Positions 8,883 through 17,590 of a stretch of 64,000 bases of DNA are shown here, one piece after another. A program made the position numbers and the translations under genes. The first letter of the stretch is position 1, and every line of letters starts with the position of its first letter. The notes under the pieces are model-generated. The model did not search any database, was not told where the DNA came from, and was given only the letters and a program-made list of their open reading frames with translations. Source of the stretch: UBA7359 sp963976795 (GTDB lineage: Bacteria; Pseudomonadota; Gammaproteobacteria; Eutrophobiales; Eutrophobiaceae); the NCBI GenBank assembly GCA_963976795.1, contig CAXBLT010000005.1, positions 124,001 to 188,000 of the forward strand, read 5' to 3'.

Positions 8883-9757
8883 TGGCTATATTAATCGACA
8901 AAGATACCAAGGTTATCGTTCAAGGCTTCACTGGTCGCCAAGGGACATTTCATGCGGAGCAGGCTATCGAATACGGAACGCAACTAGTCGGCGGCGTAAC
9001 GCCAGGCAAAGGTGGAGAAAAACATCTCAACAAACCGGTCTTTGATACCGTTGCTGACGCAGTAAACCAAACCGGCGCTAATGCCAGTATGATAATGGTA
9101 CCACCACCATTTGCTGCAGAAGCCATAACAGAAGCTGCAGAGGCAGGAATTAATATCATCGTCTGCATCACAGAAGGGATTCCTGCTCTGGATATGGTAA
9201 AGGCAAGAGCCTACGTTGATCAATTTCCAGAGATAAGACTTGTAGGGCCTAACTGTCCCGGCGTCATCACTCCAGGCCAATGCAAGATAGGCATAATGCC
9301 AGGCAGTATCCACAAAGTCGGCAGTATTGGCGTCGTTTCACGTTCTGGAACACTAACTTATGAAGCCGTGCATCAAACCACCATGAATGGTCTTGGTCAA
9401 AGCACCTGTGTGGGCATTGGCGGTGACCCAATCAATGGCACGAACTTCATTGATTGCTTAGCATTATTTCAGGAAGACCCAGAAACAAAAGGCATCATCA
9501 TGGTTGGTGAAATTGGAGGTACAGCAGAGGAAGAAGCGGCCCAGTTCATCAAGGATAATGTTACCAAGCCAGTCGTAGGTTATATTGCCGGTGTTACCGC
9601 ACCACCAGGAAAAAGAATGGGTCATGCGGGGGCGATTATTTCCGGTGGCAAAGGCACAGCGGATGATAAATTTGCTGCCCTTGAAGAAGCGAACGTTAAA
9701 ACTGTCCGCTCACCAAGTGGACTTGGGGATACAATTCTAAAATCGTTAAATACTTAA
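8882..9757 (+). CDS. sucD: Succinyl-CoA synthetase, alpha subunit
   Basis: A 291-residue CoA-binding subunit forming the heterotetramer with SucC. The N-terminal Rossmann CoA-binding domain starts with ILIDKDTKVIVQGFTGRQG. The phosphorylated histidine is in GHAGAIISGGKGTA near residue 248. The length matches the family. It is translationally coupled to sucC. No obvious terminator hairpin follows; the next 800 bases are decayed sequence. Confidence 0.97.
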   Translation: MAILIDKDTKVIVQGFTGRQGTFHAEQAIEYGTQLVGGVTPGKGGEKHLNKPVFDTVADAVNQTGANASMIMVPPPFAAEAITEAAEAGINIIVCITEGIPALDMVKARAYVDQFPEIRLVGPNCPGVITPGQCKIGIMPGSIHKVGSIGVVSRSGTLTYEAVHQTTMNGLGQSTCVGIGGDPINGTNFIDCLALFQEDPETKGIIMVGEIGGTAEEEAAQFIKDNVTKPVVGYIAGVTAPPGKRMGHAGAIISGGKGTADDKFAALEEANVKTVRSPSGLGDTILKSLNT

Positions 9758-9785
9758 GGTTTATTAATAATGTAAATACTATTCT

Positions 9786-10290
9786 TTAACGTCGTAAATT
9801 TAATTTATTAATTTGACCGGCAAAAATACAAGCACATATAGATAATAGTATCAGTGACCAATGCATCCAATATACAAATAGACGTGTAACCTTATAAAAC
9901 ATATTGTCATCATAGAGAGTTTTAATAACGGGATAAATAAAGATATCAGCCTAACCATTTAAAATATCCCATGAAAAAAGTCATTGGTTTAGCTATAAAA
10001 TACCAATTTAGATGTTTCCATGTCTCATCACTAAACCCCCAATTCAACTCGCCCATTAATAATGGCATATTCTTGGTTTTTTTGACTATTTGGATCAAAG
10101 TAATACGGAAAGCCTTTGCTCTCAGCTAAACTCTGATACATAAAATGAGGGCACATATCTATGATGGGTTGTATTGACAAAGAGAGACGGCTCGTTAACC
10201 TTATCAATCACAACTAAATTTCTGATAACCCATGGAGAGAAAACTAAAACAAACCCGAGACAAGGAGATAACGCATACTTTATTCCTTAT
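9786..10290 (-). pseudogene. GT39-family glycosyltransferase remnant (C-terminal part)
   Basis: The minus strand carries recognisable pieces of a polytopic GT39/PMT-type glycosyltransferase in changing frames. From upstream to downstream these are VLVFSPWVIRNLVV and NEPSLFVNTTHH; then, after a frame change, MCPHFMYQSLAESKGFPYYFDP; then LLMGELNWGFSDETW with IAKPMTFF; then ADIFIYPVIK and a final membrane segment ending in a TAA at 9786. At least two frameshifts and several stops interrupt it, and the N-terminal catalytic part is not recognisable. The order and spacing of the blocks fit the C-terminal half of the family. Confidence 0.75.
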
Positions 10291-10591
10291 CGATTTCCAA
10301 ATTGAAAAAATATCAAAACACATAACTACTACTATAAAATGATTCAACGTAGGTCTTATTAGTCCGTAAACGGCTATAAGCATGCTTGAGAAACATACTA
10401 ATAATATTTTTTTCTATTGAGAACAAGTAAAATAAACCAGATTGATAAAATCAACAACAAAGATAAATAAATGAGTAGTCTTGATAATCTAATTATTCAA
10501 TAAATACTGAATATTACATCATAATAATTAATCTTTGACTCAACCAGAAGATGCACTTCAATATTTAAAAAGAACTCTTTTTATTATAAAG
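10291..10591. other. Degenerate AT-rich stretch without a gene
   Basis: No intact ORF or RNA gene is visible. The minus strand could hold further worn-out sequence of the glycosyltransferase remnant to the left, but I could not align it with confidence. The promoter of the downstream plus-strand gene must lie here; no convincing -35/-10 pair was picked out. Confidence 0.5.
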
Positions 10592-12415
10592 ATGAATAAG
10601 TTTTTAAAAAAGAACCTTATCAAACTTATTACAAATAAGTGGTTCATATTTTGCGTAATAACTTGTGTGGCGCTTGTCATGAGAATTCATAACCTTGATC
10701 ACGAAAGTTTATTTATGGATGAGATTCATCAGATTTCATATTATAAAGGAACAATTCCTGAGGTTACAATAGGAGCAATTAGACAACAACAACCACCTTT
10801 AGATTATTTGATTGGAGCATTCTTTTACAAGTTTTCTGAAAGTGACTATATGGTACGTTTACCAGCAGCTTTATGGGGAACTGGGGCTGTATTACTGTTA
10901 ATGATATTGTCTAATTCATTTGCCAGCTGGCCCATTGCTGCATTTACTGGGTTCATTATGGCACTTAACCCCCATCATATATATTTTTCGCAAGAAGCTC
11001 GGCCTTACAGCATTCCTGTGTTTTTTCTATTAGCAATGCTACTGAGTCTTAAGCATTTATTAACGTCTAATAAAATAGGAGCCGGTAGTTACCTCATATT
11101 CTTTACCCTATGTTTCGGATTTTTATTAACCCGTTCTCTTTCTCCTTTAGCAACATACATAAGCCTAGGAATTATTCTTTTTATAAAACTTACGACAGAC
11201 TTAGTTAAAAATGGCTTGCTCGAGAAAACATCCTTTTATCAGCAACAAACTCGCCTTATTATTGTACTCTTTATATTGCTAGTTTCTTTATTGCTATACT
11301 TCCCCTTTTTTCTAAAAATTCTTCATGCAGGCCAAAGGTACTTAAATACAACTCAAGCTCACGACCTCACTTATTTTATTTCGCGGTTATCGGAGTTTTC
11401 ATTCGATGAGATTCTACAAGCATGGACCGTACAACTTGAACCGTTTGCGATACTATTTTCTGTTCTATATGGTATAAGCCTACTATTTATTTTCAATAAA
11501 AAAAATGAAACCGAACATATTCTGGTACGCTTACTAGCAGCCCTTATTCCTCTTGCCTTTTTTATTCATTACGCAGCTTTTCGTATTCATACTAATTCTC
11601 CTTTTCGCCCTCCATATGCTATTTATTTACTACCGTTAATTCTATTGCTTTCCTCATATTCACTAGAAAAAATAAAGTTACTATTAGCTCGTCACTGCCA
11701 AAGAAATATTTTAAAAATTGCTAGTTTAATTGCATCTATAATAATTATCAGCACGGCTATAATTACGCTTACTGATTTCAAATCTATTAGAAAAAAATCA
11801 AATTGGCGAGGTGTTGGAAAATATTTGAGTGAGCAATATAGCACTGAATCCTTAATTGTTTTCTCTACCATTGAACCTGCAGAACACTGGCAACCGATAT
11901 TCTATGGTTTTGACCGATATTATTATGGACAAAGCCAAAAAGTATCCATGTCACAATTGAAAACGGTAAAAAACCAGCTTGTGCAGGCATCATTACGTCC
12001 CATATTACTTATATTCCACTATCGTGATTATTTGTTGACTAGCCATTCCCGATTTACGTTTCATCCCGGCTACCGCCACTCCCCTTTTGAATGGCAAACT
12101 TCTAAATGGCCCCAGGATCTCGATTTAAAATCATTCACTGGATTCTCAATAGTTACATTAAATGAGAAAAATCCAGAGGTTTTACGTGCGAATACAGCAG
12201 ATCAAATACATTACATTATTGACGGTATATTGACTGCAGCCCCTCAGGATTCAGCTCTCGTCGAACACCACCTCACTGCATCCTCGCTAACCCCTTCTGA
12301 ATATACTCAGCATAAGTTTTACCATATAGAACAAGCAAAAAAACTAGCCCGTATTGACCAGAGTAAGCTTATTTCAGAGGAAGAAAATAACCAGCCTGAG
12401 ACCGTAATTCAATAA
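10592..12415 (+). CDS. GT39/ArnT-like membrane glycosyltransferase
   Basis: A 607-residue polytopic membrane protein. The first segment is followed by the acidic loop SLFMDEIHQISYY and then QQQPPLDYLIGAFF and FSQEARPYSIPVFF. These match GT-C enzymes of the GT39/ArnT/PMT superfamily, which use polyprenyl-phosphate sugars at the outer face of the inner membrane. About ten to twelve membrane segments lie in the first 400 residues, followed by a soluble C-terminal domain. The frame could start at a TTG at 10535, but the ATG at 10592 gives a usual cytoplasmic N terminus just before the first segment. It sits in a decayed island next to a different GT39 remnant and IS debris and has low-GC codon use, so transfer is likely. 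The substrate is unknown. Confidence 0.75.
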   Translation: MNKFLKKNLIKLITNKWFIFCVITCVALVMRIHNLDHESLFMDEIHQISYYKGTIPEVTIGAIRQQQPPLDYLIGAFFYKFSESDYMVRLPAALWGTGAVLLLMILSNSFASWPIAAFTGFIMALNPHHIYFSQEARPYSIPVFFLLAMLLSLKHLLTSNKIGAGSYLIFFTLCFGFLLTRSLSPLATYISLGIILFIKLTTDLVKNGLLEKTSFYQQQTRLIIVLFILLVSLLLYFPFFLKILHAGQRYLNTTQAHDLTYFISRLSEFSFDEILQAWTVQLEPFAILFSVLYGISLLFIFNKKNETEHILVRLLAALIPLAFFIHYAAFRIHTNSPFRPPYAIYLLPLILLLSSYSLEKIKLLLARHCQRNILKIASLIASIIIISTAIITLTDFKSIRKKSNWRGVGKYLSEQYSTESLIVFSTIEPAEHWQPIFYGFDRYYYGQSQKVSMSQLKTVKNQLVQASLRPILLIFHYRDYLLTSHSRFTFHPGYRHSPFEWQTSKWPQDLDLKSFTGFSIVTLNEKNPEVLRANTADQIHYIIDGILTAAPQDSALVEHHLTASSLTPSEYTQHKFYHIEQAKKLARIDQSKLISEEENNQPETVIQ

Positions 12416-12423
12416 TCATGATT

Positions 12424-12536
12424 TCAACTCACAAATGCAACAGATGGGTTAATGCCTAAAAATACCTAATTAGACATTTTAATACCAAGACATTTTCTGG
12501 GTCGGTTGTTTAATCTGTTCATTGCTCAGTTAATAT
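12424..12536 (-). pseudogene. IS30-family transposase C-terminal remnant
   Basis: The minus strand encodes MNRLNNRPRKCLGIKMSN, a stop, then VFLGINPSVAFVS and a final stop, all in one frame. This is the characteristic C-terminal tail of IS30-type DDE transposases. The TAG replaces what is usually a Gln or Glu codon, and another in-frame stop occurs just upstream. The left repeat of the IS3-family element at 12537 cuts it off. Only about 110 bp survive. Confidence 0.65.
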
Positions 12537-12548
12537 CTGTAATCCCCC
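12537..12548 (+). repeat. Left inverted repeat of the IS3-family element
   Basis: CTGTAATCCCCC, identical in inverted orientation to 13593-13604. The similarity continues inwards imperfectly, with AATAAC and GTTA-AAG blocks. Confidence 0.85.
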
Positions 12549-12607
12549 TGAAAAATAACAGGCGTTATAAGTAGAAAATTCTCATACACTGAACAGAGGA
12601 GTTTTCT

Positions 12608-12913
12608 ATGAAAAAATCACGTTATACAGACAGTCAGATCCTAGCGATCTTAAAACAAAACGAAACCGGCACCTCAGTGCCAGATTTATGCCGAAAACAC
12701 GACATGAGCAATGCCTCCTTTTATAAATAGCGTTCTAAGTTTGGCGGTATGGATGCCTCACTCATGAAACGAATGAAAAAACTTGAGGATGAGAACCGTC
12801 GACTTAAAAAGATCTATGCCGAAGAAAGACTCAAGTGTGAAATAGCCCGGGAGGCCATTGACCCCGGTATCCCCTTGAGGGGTGAAAAAAGTGGTGAAGC
12901 CATCTCGCCGTAA
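12608..12913 (+). pseudogene. IS3-family orfA, interrupted by a stop codon
   Basis: The frame starts MKKSRYTDSQILAILKQ, a helix-turn-helix DNA-binding domain of IS3 orfA proteins. Codon 41 is TAG in SFYK-stop-RSKFGG, where the family has Trp. The frame then continues in phase through GGMDASLMKRMKKLEDENRRLKKIYAEERL, the leucine-zipper region, to a stop at 12911. One base change would explain the loss. A programmed -1 frameshift into orfB would normally occur near the end. Confidence 0.85.
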
Positions 12914-13563
12914 AGAGATGGCGCAACAGGCTCGAACTCCATTTGTAGTCAGTATCCGCGTTGTTTGTCAGGTATTTTCGCTCAGTGAAACCTGTTATCG
13001 CTATGAGGCAAAACTCAACGATGAAAACGCCCAAATCGCAGATTGGTTGCTGCGTTTAAGCACGACTTATAAACGCTGGGACTTTGGTTTGTGTTTTTTA
13101 TACCTTCGCAATGTTCAAGGCTATGGCTGGAACCATAAACGAGTTTACCGCATCTATCGAGAGCTGGAGTTGAATTTACGCATTAAGCCGAAGTGCCGCA
13201 TCAAACGCGATAAGCCGGGGGCACTGAGTGTCCCGGATGCCATTAATCAAGTTTGGTCTATGGACTTTATGAGTGACAGCCTAATCGATGGTCGTAGCCT
13301 GCGTACCTTCAATGTGCTCGATGACTATAATCGGGAAGGCTTGGGTAACGGCCCTGAGTACATTAGCCGGGCAAGCCCACACAGAATACTTATATCGAAC
13401 GCTTTAATCGTGCCGCTAGACATGAATGGCTAGAACTACATCTTTTTGAAACAATTGAGCAAACTCAATTATTGGCTACACAGTGGCTTTGGTCTTACGA
13501 TAATGAACGTCCACATACAGCGATTGGGAGAATACCACCCAGACAATTACTGAATGCGGCTTA
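12882..13563 (+). pseudogene. IS3-family orfB (DDE transposase) with two internal deletions
   Basis: The first frame encodes CYRYEAKLNDEN, GYGWNHKRVYRIY, the first catalytic Asp in VWSMDFMSDSL and FNVLDDYNREGLG. It then jumps straight to NGPEYIS, so about 35 codons including the Asp of DNGPEY are missing. A second deletion with a frame change follows. The true C terminus (GKPTQNTYIERFNR to WSYDNERPHTAIG) continues in another frame to the TAA at 13561. It cannot make active transposase. Confidence 0.85.
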
Positions 13564-13592
13564 ACCTCTACTTTTAACTCGGGTTATTAATG

Positions 13593-13604
13593 GGGGGATT
13601 ACAG
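13593..13604 (-). repeat. Right inverted repeat of the IS3-family element
   Basis: GGGGGATTACAG on the plus strand, the reverse complement of the left repeat at 12537-12548. It marks the point where the acyltransferase reading frame leaves genuine sequence and enters the element. Confidence 0.85.
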
Positions 13605-13995
13605 ATAGAAAAAAATAAAAATTACTTATCCATATTGTCGAATAAGGAGATGATGCCAATTGAACACGAGCTTCTACACCAGATAAACACCATACTGTTA
13701 AAATGAATATTACGCTTAACATAAAAATAAGCGCAGGTAATAGCCGTTTTAACCGTCTTGCATAGAAGCTTAAAAAAGCAATACGACCATCTTGGATCAG
13801 CTCACTTAATAAAATACCGGTGATTAAATAACCTGAAAGTACAAAAAATACATCCACACCTATAAAACCACCTGGAGCAATAGCTAGGCGTGTATGTGCA
13901 ATGATAACAAGTAAAACGGCTACAGCTCGCAACCCTTGCAAATCAGGTCTAAAGATTAGGGGGTTTTCACTCATTGGAACAAGATTATTTCGCAT
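13605..13995 (-). pseudogene. OafA/YrhL-type acyltransferase, truncated by IS insertion
   Basis: About 130 N-terminal residues of a membrane acyltransferase 3 family protein survive. They include FRPDLQGLRAVAVLLVIIAH with the family His, GGFIGVDVFFVLSGYLITG and FYARRLKRLLPAL. Full-length members have 350-650 residues. The frame runs into the IS3 element after NFYFFLS and stops at 13561. The missing part is not found beyond the element, so the insertion was followed by deletion. Such proteins acetylate surface sugars, which fits a former polysaccharide or glycan locus. The start could be the first ATG or the one seven codons later. Confidence 0.85.
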
Positions 13996-14087
13996 CCATC
14001 CAGTAGCATTTAATCAATTCTCTCTGTTACCAGATTCAGTCATCTACCTGCAAAAAAACTATGCAGTTGACACAAAAAAATTGAATT

Positions 14088-14927
14088 TTAACCAGTATAT
14101 AACGTCAAAACGGCTTGTCTTTTATGTTGCGTCTTTTCGTAAATACTTATAATTTTTGATTTTATTTTTTCAGAAATCGTTCTACCTTCCAGAAAATCGT
14201 CGATTTGGTCATAGCTTAATCCCAAGGCTTCTTCATCTGATCTCCCTGGAGCCAAACATTCAAGATCGGCGGTCGGTGCTTTTTCAATAATTATGCTTGG
14301 CGCTCCTAGTTCTCGCCCAAGCATTCTTACTTGCCGTTTGTTTAAACCAAATAATGGTGCTAAATCACATGCTCCATCACCGTGTTTGGTATAAAATCCC
14401 GTTATATTTTCAGCTGAATGATCTGTTCCGATCACTAACCCACCGAGCAGACCTGCTACTTCATACTGAGCGATCATACGCATTCTTGCCTTAACGTTAC
14501 CTTTTGCATAATCACTTGCTCCATCATGTACTTGTAATAAATTCTGTTCCAATAATGCACGCATATTTTCAACATGTATCGAATCAACACCTGTTTTTAT
14601 ATTTATAGTTACATTATGAGTAGGCCTTATAAAATTAATCGCCGTTTGCGCATCGTCTTCATCAATTTGTTCTCCATAAGGAAGGCGTACAGCGATAAAA
14701 CAATAACCCGTAGTTTCTTCTTCATTAAGCTGATCAACTGCGATTTGCGCCAAACGTCCACAAGTACAGGAATCAATGCCTCCACTTATACCAAGTATCA
14801 AATAGTTTAATCCTGAATTCTTTAAGGTCTTTTTAATGAATTCAATACGACGCTGAATTTCAAACAAGGGATCAATGTCTGGCAAAACTTTCATATCCCG
14901 AATTATTATATTTTCGTTTATGTCCAT
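14088..14927 (-). CDS. nadE: Ammonia-dependent NAD synthetase
   Basis: A 279-residue enzyme that amidates nicotinic acid adenine dinucleotide with ammonia and ATP, the last step of NAD synthesis. The ATP-pyrophosphatase P-loop SGGIDS is at residues 48-53. GTDHSAENITGFYTKHGDGACDLAPL is the substrate and magnesium-binding block. The length is that of the E. coli-type enzyme, without a glutaminase domain. It borders the decayed island; the gene itself looks intact. Confidence 0.94.
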   Translation of the reverse strand: MDINENIIIRDMKVLPDIDPLFEIQRRIEFIKKTLKNSGLNYLILGISGGIDSCTCGRLAQIAVDQLNEEETTGYCFIAVRLPYGEQIDEDDAQTAINFIRPTHNVTINIKTGVDSIHVENMRALLEQNLLQVHDGASDYAKGNVKARMRMIAQYEVAGLLGGLVIGTDHSAENITGFYTKHGDGACDLAPLFGLNKRQVRMLGRELGAPSIIIEKAPTADLECLAPGRSDEEALGLSYDQIDDFLEGRTISEKIKSKIISIYEKTQHKRQAVLTLYTG

Positions 14928-15004
14928 AAAGTAACAATACCCAAATTAAGAATAATCTAATGAATATTAGATTTAAAACAACAGACTACAATGAAAAACT
15001 GGAA

Positions 15005-15023
15005 ACCATCAAAAACAGATGGT
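15005..15023 (-). terminator. Weak candidate terminator after bamD
   Basis: On the minus strand ACCATC and GATGGT can pair around a 7-base loop, followed by TTCCAGTTTTT. The stem is short and the T tract is displaced, so the call is tentative. Confidence 0.3.
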
Positions 15024-15027
15024 GATA

Positions 15028-15798
15028 CTACTCAATCTGAATATCTGCAACCTCATAAAGTCCTGGATGATTCGGGTAATTTAGCTCTAGCACACGCAAC
15101 GCATCATTAGAGAGATCATCCATTTCGAGTACTCGGTAGGCCTTGGCCATGACTGCTAATGCATCAGGAACAGCGGGTGTCTTGGGGTAATTTTCTATCA
15201 CATACCTTGCCCGATTTGCAGCCGCAACAAATGCTCCCCGCCGCATATAATAATTAGCAACATGAACCTCATTTTTTGCCAGAATATTACGTAAGTAACG
15301 CATCCTTTTAGCAGAGTCTTCTGCATATGAACTTTCAGGAAACCTTTTAACCAGTTCAGAGAAATCCTGAAAAGCGCTGAAAGCTGCACCCGGGTCACGT
15401 TGGGATTCATCAGTAGGCATATAACGCTGTAAAAAACCCTTACCTCGATTGAAGTTTGTCAGTCCTTTTAAGTAGTAAGCATAATCAACATGTGGGTTTT
15501 GAGGATATAGCTTAATAAAGCGATCACTGGCTGCAAGTGCTGCATCAGGATCTTCGTTCTTATAATGAGCATAAGCTAAATCCAGCAATGCCTGTTGCGC
15601 ATGAACACCAAATGGGAATTTAGTCTCCAACTTTTGATAATATTCAACCGCCTTATCATATGAACCTGTGTCTAGTTCACCCCTTGCCTCAGCATAAAGA
15701 CGATCAGCATCCCAGCCTGCAGTATCATCCCCCTTATCTTTGAAATGAGAACAGCCTGAAAGTAAAAAAATCAGTAAAAATATTATTGAATGTCGCAT
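15028..15798 (-). CDS. bamD: BamD, outer membrane assembly lipoprotein
   Basis: A 256-residue essential lipoprotein of the BAM complex that inserts beta-barrel proteins in the outer membrane. A hydrophobic signal ends in the lipobox LSGC, with the acylated cysteine at residue 16. TPR-like repeats follow (YDKAVEYYQKLETKFPFG, DPDAALAASDRFIKLYPQNP, YAYYLKGLTNFNRG). The usual bamD/rluD divergent pair is present: rluD starts 50 bp away on the other strand. The length is typical. Confidence 0.95.
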   Translation of the reverse strand: MRHSIIFLLIFLLSGCSHFKDKGDDTAGWDADRLYAEARGELDTGSYDKAVEYYQKLETKFPFGVHAQQALLDLAYAHYKNEDPDAALAASDRFIKLYPQNPHVDYAYYLKGLTNFNRGKGFLQRYMPTDESQRDPGAAFSAFQDFSELVKRFPESSYAEDSAKRMRYLRNILAKNEVHVANYYMRRGAFVAAANRARYVIENYPKTPAVPDALAVMAKAYRVLEMDDLSNDALRVLELNYPNHPGLYEVADIQIE

Positions 15799-15847
15799 AG
15801 ACTGTAGGTTAGCTCAAACCCATCTTGAGAGCAAAGCTTCATAACAC

Positions 15848-16792
15848 ATGCCTAAACTTCAACTACAAATAATCATACCGGAAGAGCTCGCGGGAAGTCG
15901 TTTGGATCAAGCACTTTCTCAACTGATCCCTGAGCATTCACGTTCACGGATCCAATTATGGATTAAGTCTGGGGATGTGTGCGTCAATAAATCAATTTAT
16001 AAACAAAGAACTGAAGTACATAACGGTGACATTATTGATATAGATACTGAAATTACTAACATTGAAAAACATCAAGCCGAAGCAATCAAGTTAGATATTC
16101 TCCATGAAGACGAGGCATTAATTATTATTAACAAACCTGCTGGGCTGATTGTCCATCCTGGCGCAGGGAACCCTAATCACACATTGGTTAATGCTTTGTT
16201 ACATTTTGACAAAGACCTTGACACTGTTCCACGAGCGGGGATCATCCACCGTCTTGATAAAGACACAACCGGTGTTTTAGTCGTTGCGCGAACACTCGAA
16301 TCGCATACGAATTTAGTCAACCAACTACAAAAACGAGATATAAAGCGTGAATATCAAGCAATCGTTTGTGGTCAACTTACGTCCGGCGGCACTATTGAAA
16401 ACAAGTTAGGACGTCACCCGAAACAGCGAATCAAAATGGCTGTGACAAGTAACGGTAAAACGGCGACAACGCACTATAGATTGATCAAGAAATACCAGCA
16501 TTACACTCATTTACATGTGCAACTGGAAACTGGGCGCACACATCAAATACGTGTTCATATGTCTCATATTAAACACCCAATTGTCGGTGACCCGGTGTAT
16601 GGAAATAACGGCTCTATAAGAAAAGGCGTAAACCCGTCACTAAGAGATTTCATTAGTAATTTTAGTCGCCAAGCCTTACATGCTTATTCACTCAGCTTGA
16701 CTCACCCACTGACAAAAATAGACATGACATTCAACGCTGACTTGCCTGAAGACATACAAACATTATTAACTGTTTTAAACCAAAATGACTGA
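15848..16792 (+). CDS. rluD: RluD, 23S rRNA pseudouridine synthase
   Basis: A 314-residue enzyme that makes pseudouridines in helix 69 of 23S rRNA. An N-terminal S4 RNA-binding domain lies at about residues 15-75. The catalytic motif HRLDKDTTG has the nucleophile Asp137. The ETGRTHQIRVHM block binds substrate. It is divergent from bamD, and its last codons overlap the pgeF start by 8 bp, so the two genes are coupled, as in many gammaproteobacteria. Confidence 0.96.
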   Translation: MPKLQLQIIIPEELAGSRLDQALSQLIPEHSRSRIQLWIKSGDVCVNKSIYKQRTEVHNGDIIDIDTEITNIEKHQAEAIKLDILHEDEALIIINKPAGLIVHPGAGNPNHTLVNALLHFDKDLDTVPRAGIIHRLDKDTTGVLVVARTLESHTNLVNQLQKRDIKREYQAIVCGQLTSGGTIENKLGRHPKQRIKMAVTSNGKTATTHYRLIKKYQHYTHLHVQLETGRTHQIRVHMSHIKHPIVGDPVYGNNGSIRKGVNPSLRDFISNFSRQALHAYSLSLTHPLTKIDMTFNADLPEDIQTLLTVLNQND

Positions 16793-17528
16793 TAGTGTTG
16801 ATGAACTTTGGCTCTGGGCAGACTGGCCTGCACCGAAACATATTCGTGCAGGGACTTCAATTAGAAAAGGTGGCACAAGTAAATCCCCATACAACGAGCT
16901 TAATCTCGCAACTCATGTCGGTGACATCACTGCTGATGTCATTAGGAACAGAAATAACTTATCAAAACATCTTGAGCTAGCTACTGAACCCTCGTGGCTA
17001 GAACAAACACATAGTTCAAAGATAATCTCTTTAGATTGTCATCAAAAAAATAACGTTGCTGATGGAAGTTACACTAGCAAAAAAAAGAATATATGCGCTA
17101 TTCTCACTGCAGACTGCGTCCCAATTTTATTCTGCAATTCAGAAGGAACAAAAATCGCGGCAATCCATGCAGGCTGGAAGGGTATCTGCGCAGGCATTAT
17201 TGAAAATGCTCTTAAAGAGTTTGCAAAGCCGAGCTCAACACTGGTATGGATTGGCCCATGTATTGACCGTCAATATTATCAGGTCGGCCGAGATGTTTAT
17301 GAACGATGCTTAGATCACTCTACCTCTATCAAAAGTGCGTTTAAACAAATCAATAACGAACACTGGTACTGCGATTTAAGAAATATTGTGAAAATAATAC
17401 TTAGAAATTCAGAAGTTGGCCTGATTTATGAATGTGGATTATGTACTTATAAAAGAGCCGATCTGTTCTATTCATACCGTCGAGAGAACAATACAGGAAG
17501 AACAGCATCAATGATTTGGATGGAATAG
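16785..17528 (+). CDS. pgeF: PgeF/YfiH, multicopper-oxidase-fold purine nucleoside phosphorylase family
   Basis: A 247-residue member of the YfiH/LACC1 family. The zinc-binding and active-site residues are present: His76 in EQTHSSKI, Cys111 in LTADCVPILF and His128 in IHAGWKG. E. coli PgeF acts in peptidoglycan quality control by removing mis-incorporated L-serine precursors; other members phosphorolyse or deaminate nucleosides. The ATG overlaps the rluD stop by 8 bp, which fixes the start. Confidence 0.9.
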   Translation: MTDSVDELWLWADWPAPKHIRAGTSIRKGGTSKSPYNELNLATHVGDITADVIRNRNNLSKHLELATEPSWLEQTHSSKIISLDCHQKNNVADGSYTSKKKNICAILTADCVPILFCNSEGTKIAAIHAGWKGICAGIIENALKEFAKPSSTLVWIGPCIDRQYYQVGRDVYERCLDHSTSIKSAFKQINNEHWYCDLRNIVKIILRNSEVGLIYECGLCTYKRADLFYSYRRENNTGRTASMIWME

Positions 17529-17590
17529 TGCGAATATTCGACTAAGCTTGAATTTTAAAGACTCGAAATGATGACACAAGGGGAATGGTA

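Larger units (their letters stand above)
12537..13604 (+). mobile_element. Defective IS3-family insertion sequence
   Basis: A 1.07-kb element bounded by inverted repeats that begin with a perfect 12 bp (CTGTAATCCCCC) and continue imperfectly for about 30 bp. It carries overlapping orfA- and orfB-type reading frames as in IS3 elements. orfA has an internal stop. orfB has lost two internal segments, including the second catalytic Asp. No matching short target duplication is seen at the two ends (flanks TAT and ATA), which fits later rearrangement. It separates IS30 debris on the left from a broken acyltransferase on the right. Confidence 0.9.

Noticed and set aside
8984..9313. Long minus-strand ORF inside sucD
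   Set aside because: It is fully contained in sucD, which has complete family motifs; the antisense frame has no recognisable protein.
14038..14152. Plus-strand ORF reaching from the acyltransferase remnant into nadE
   Set aside because: It is antisense to the nadE end and to the OafA-type remnant; no coding signature.
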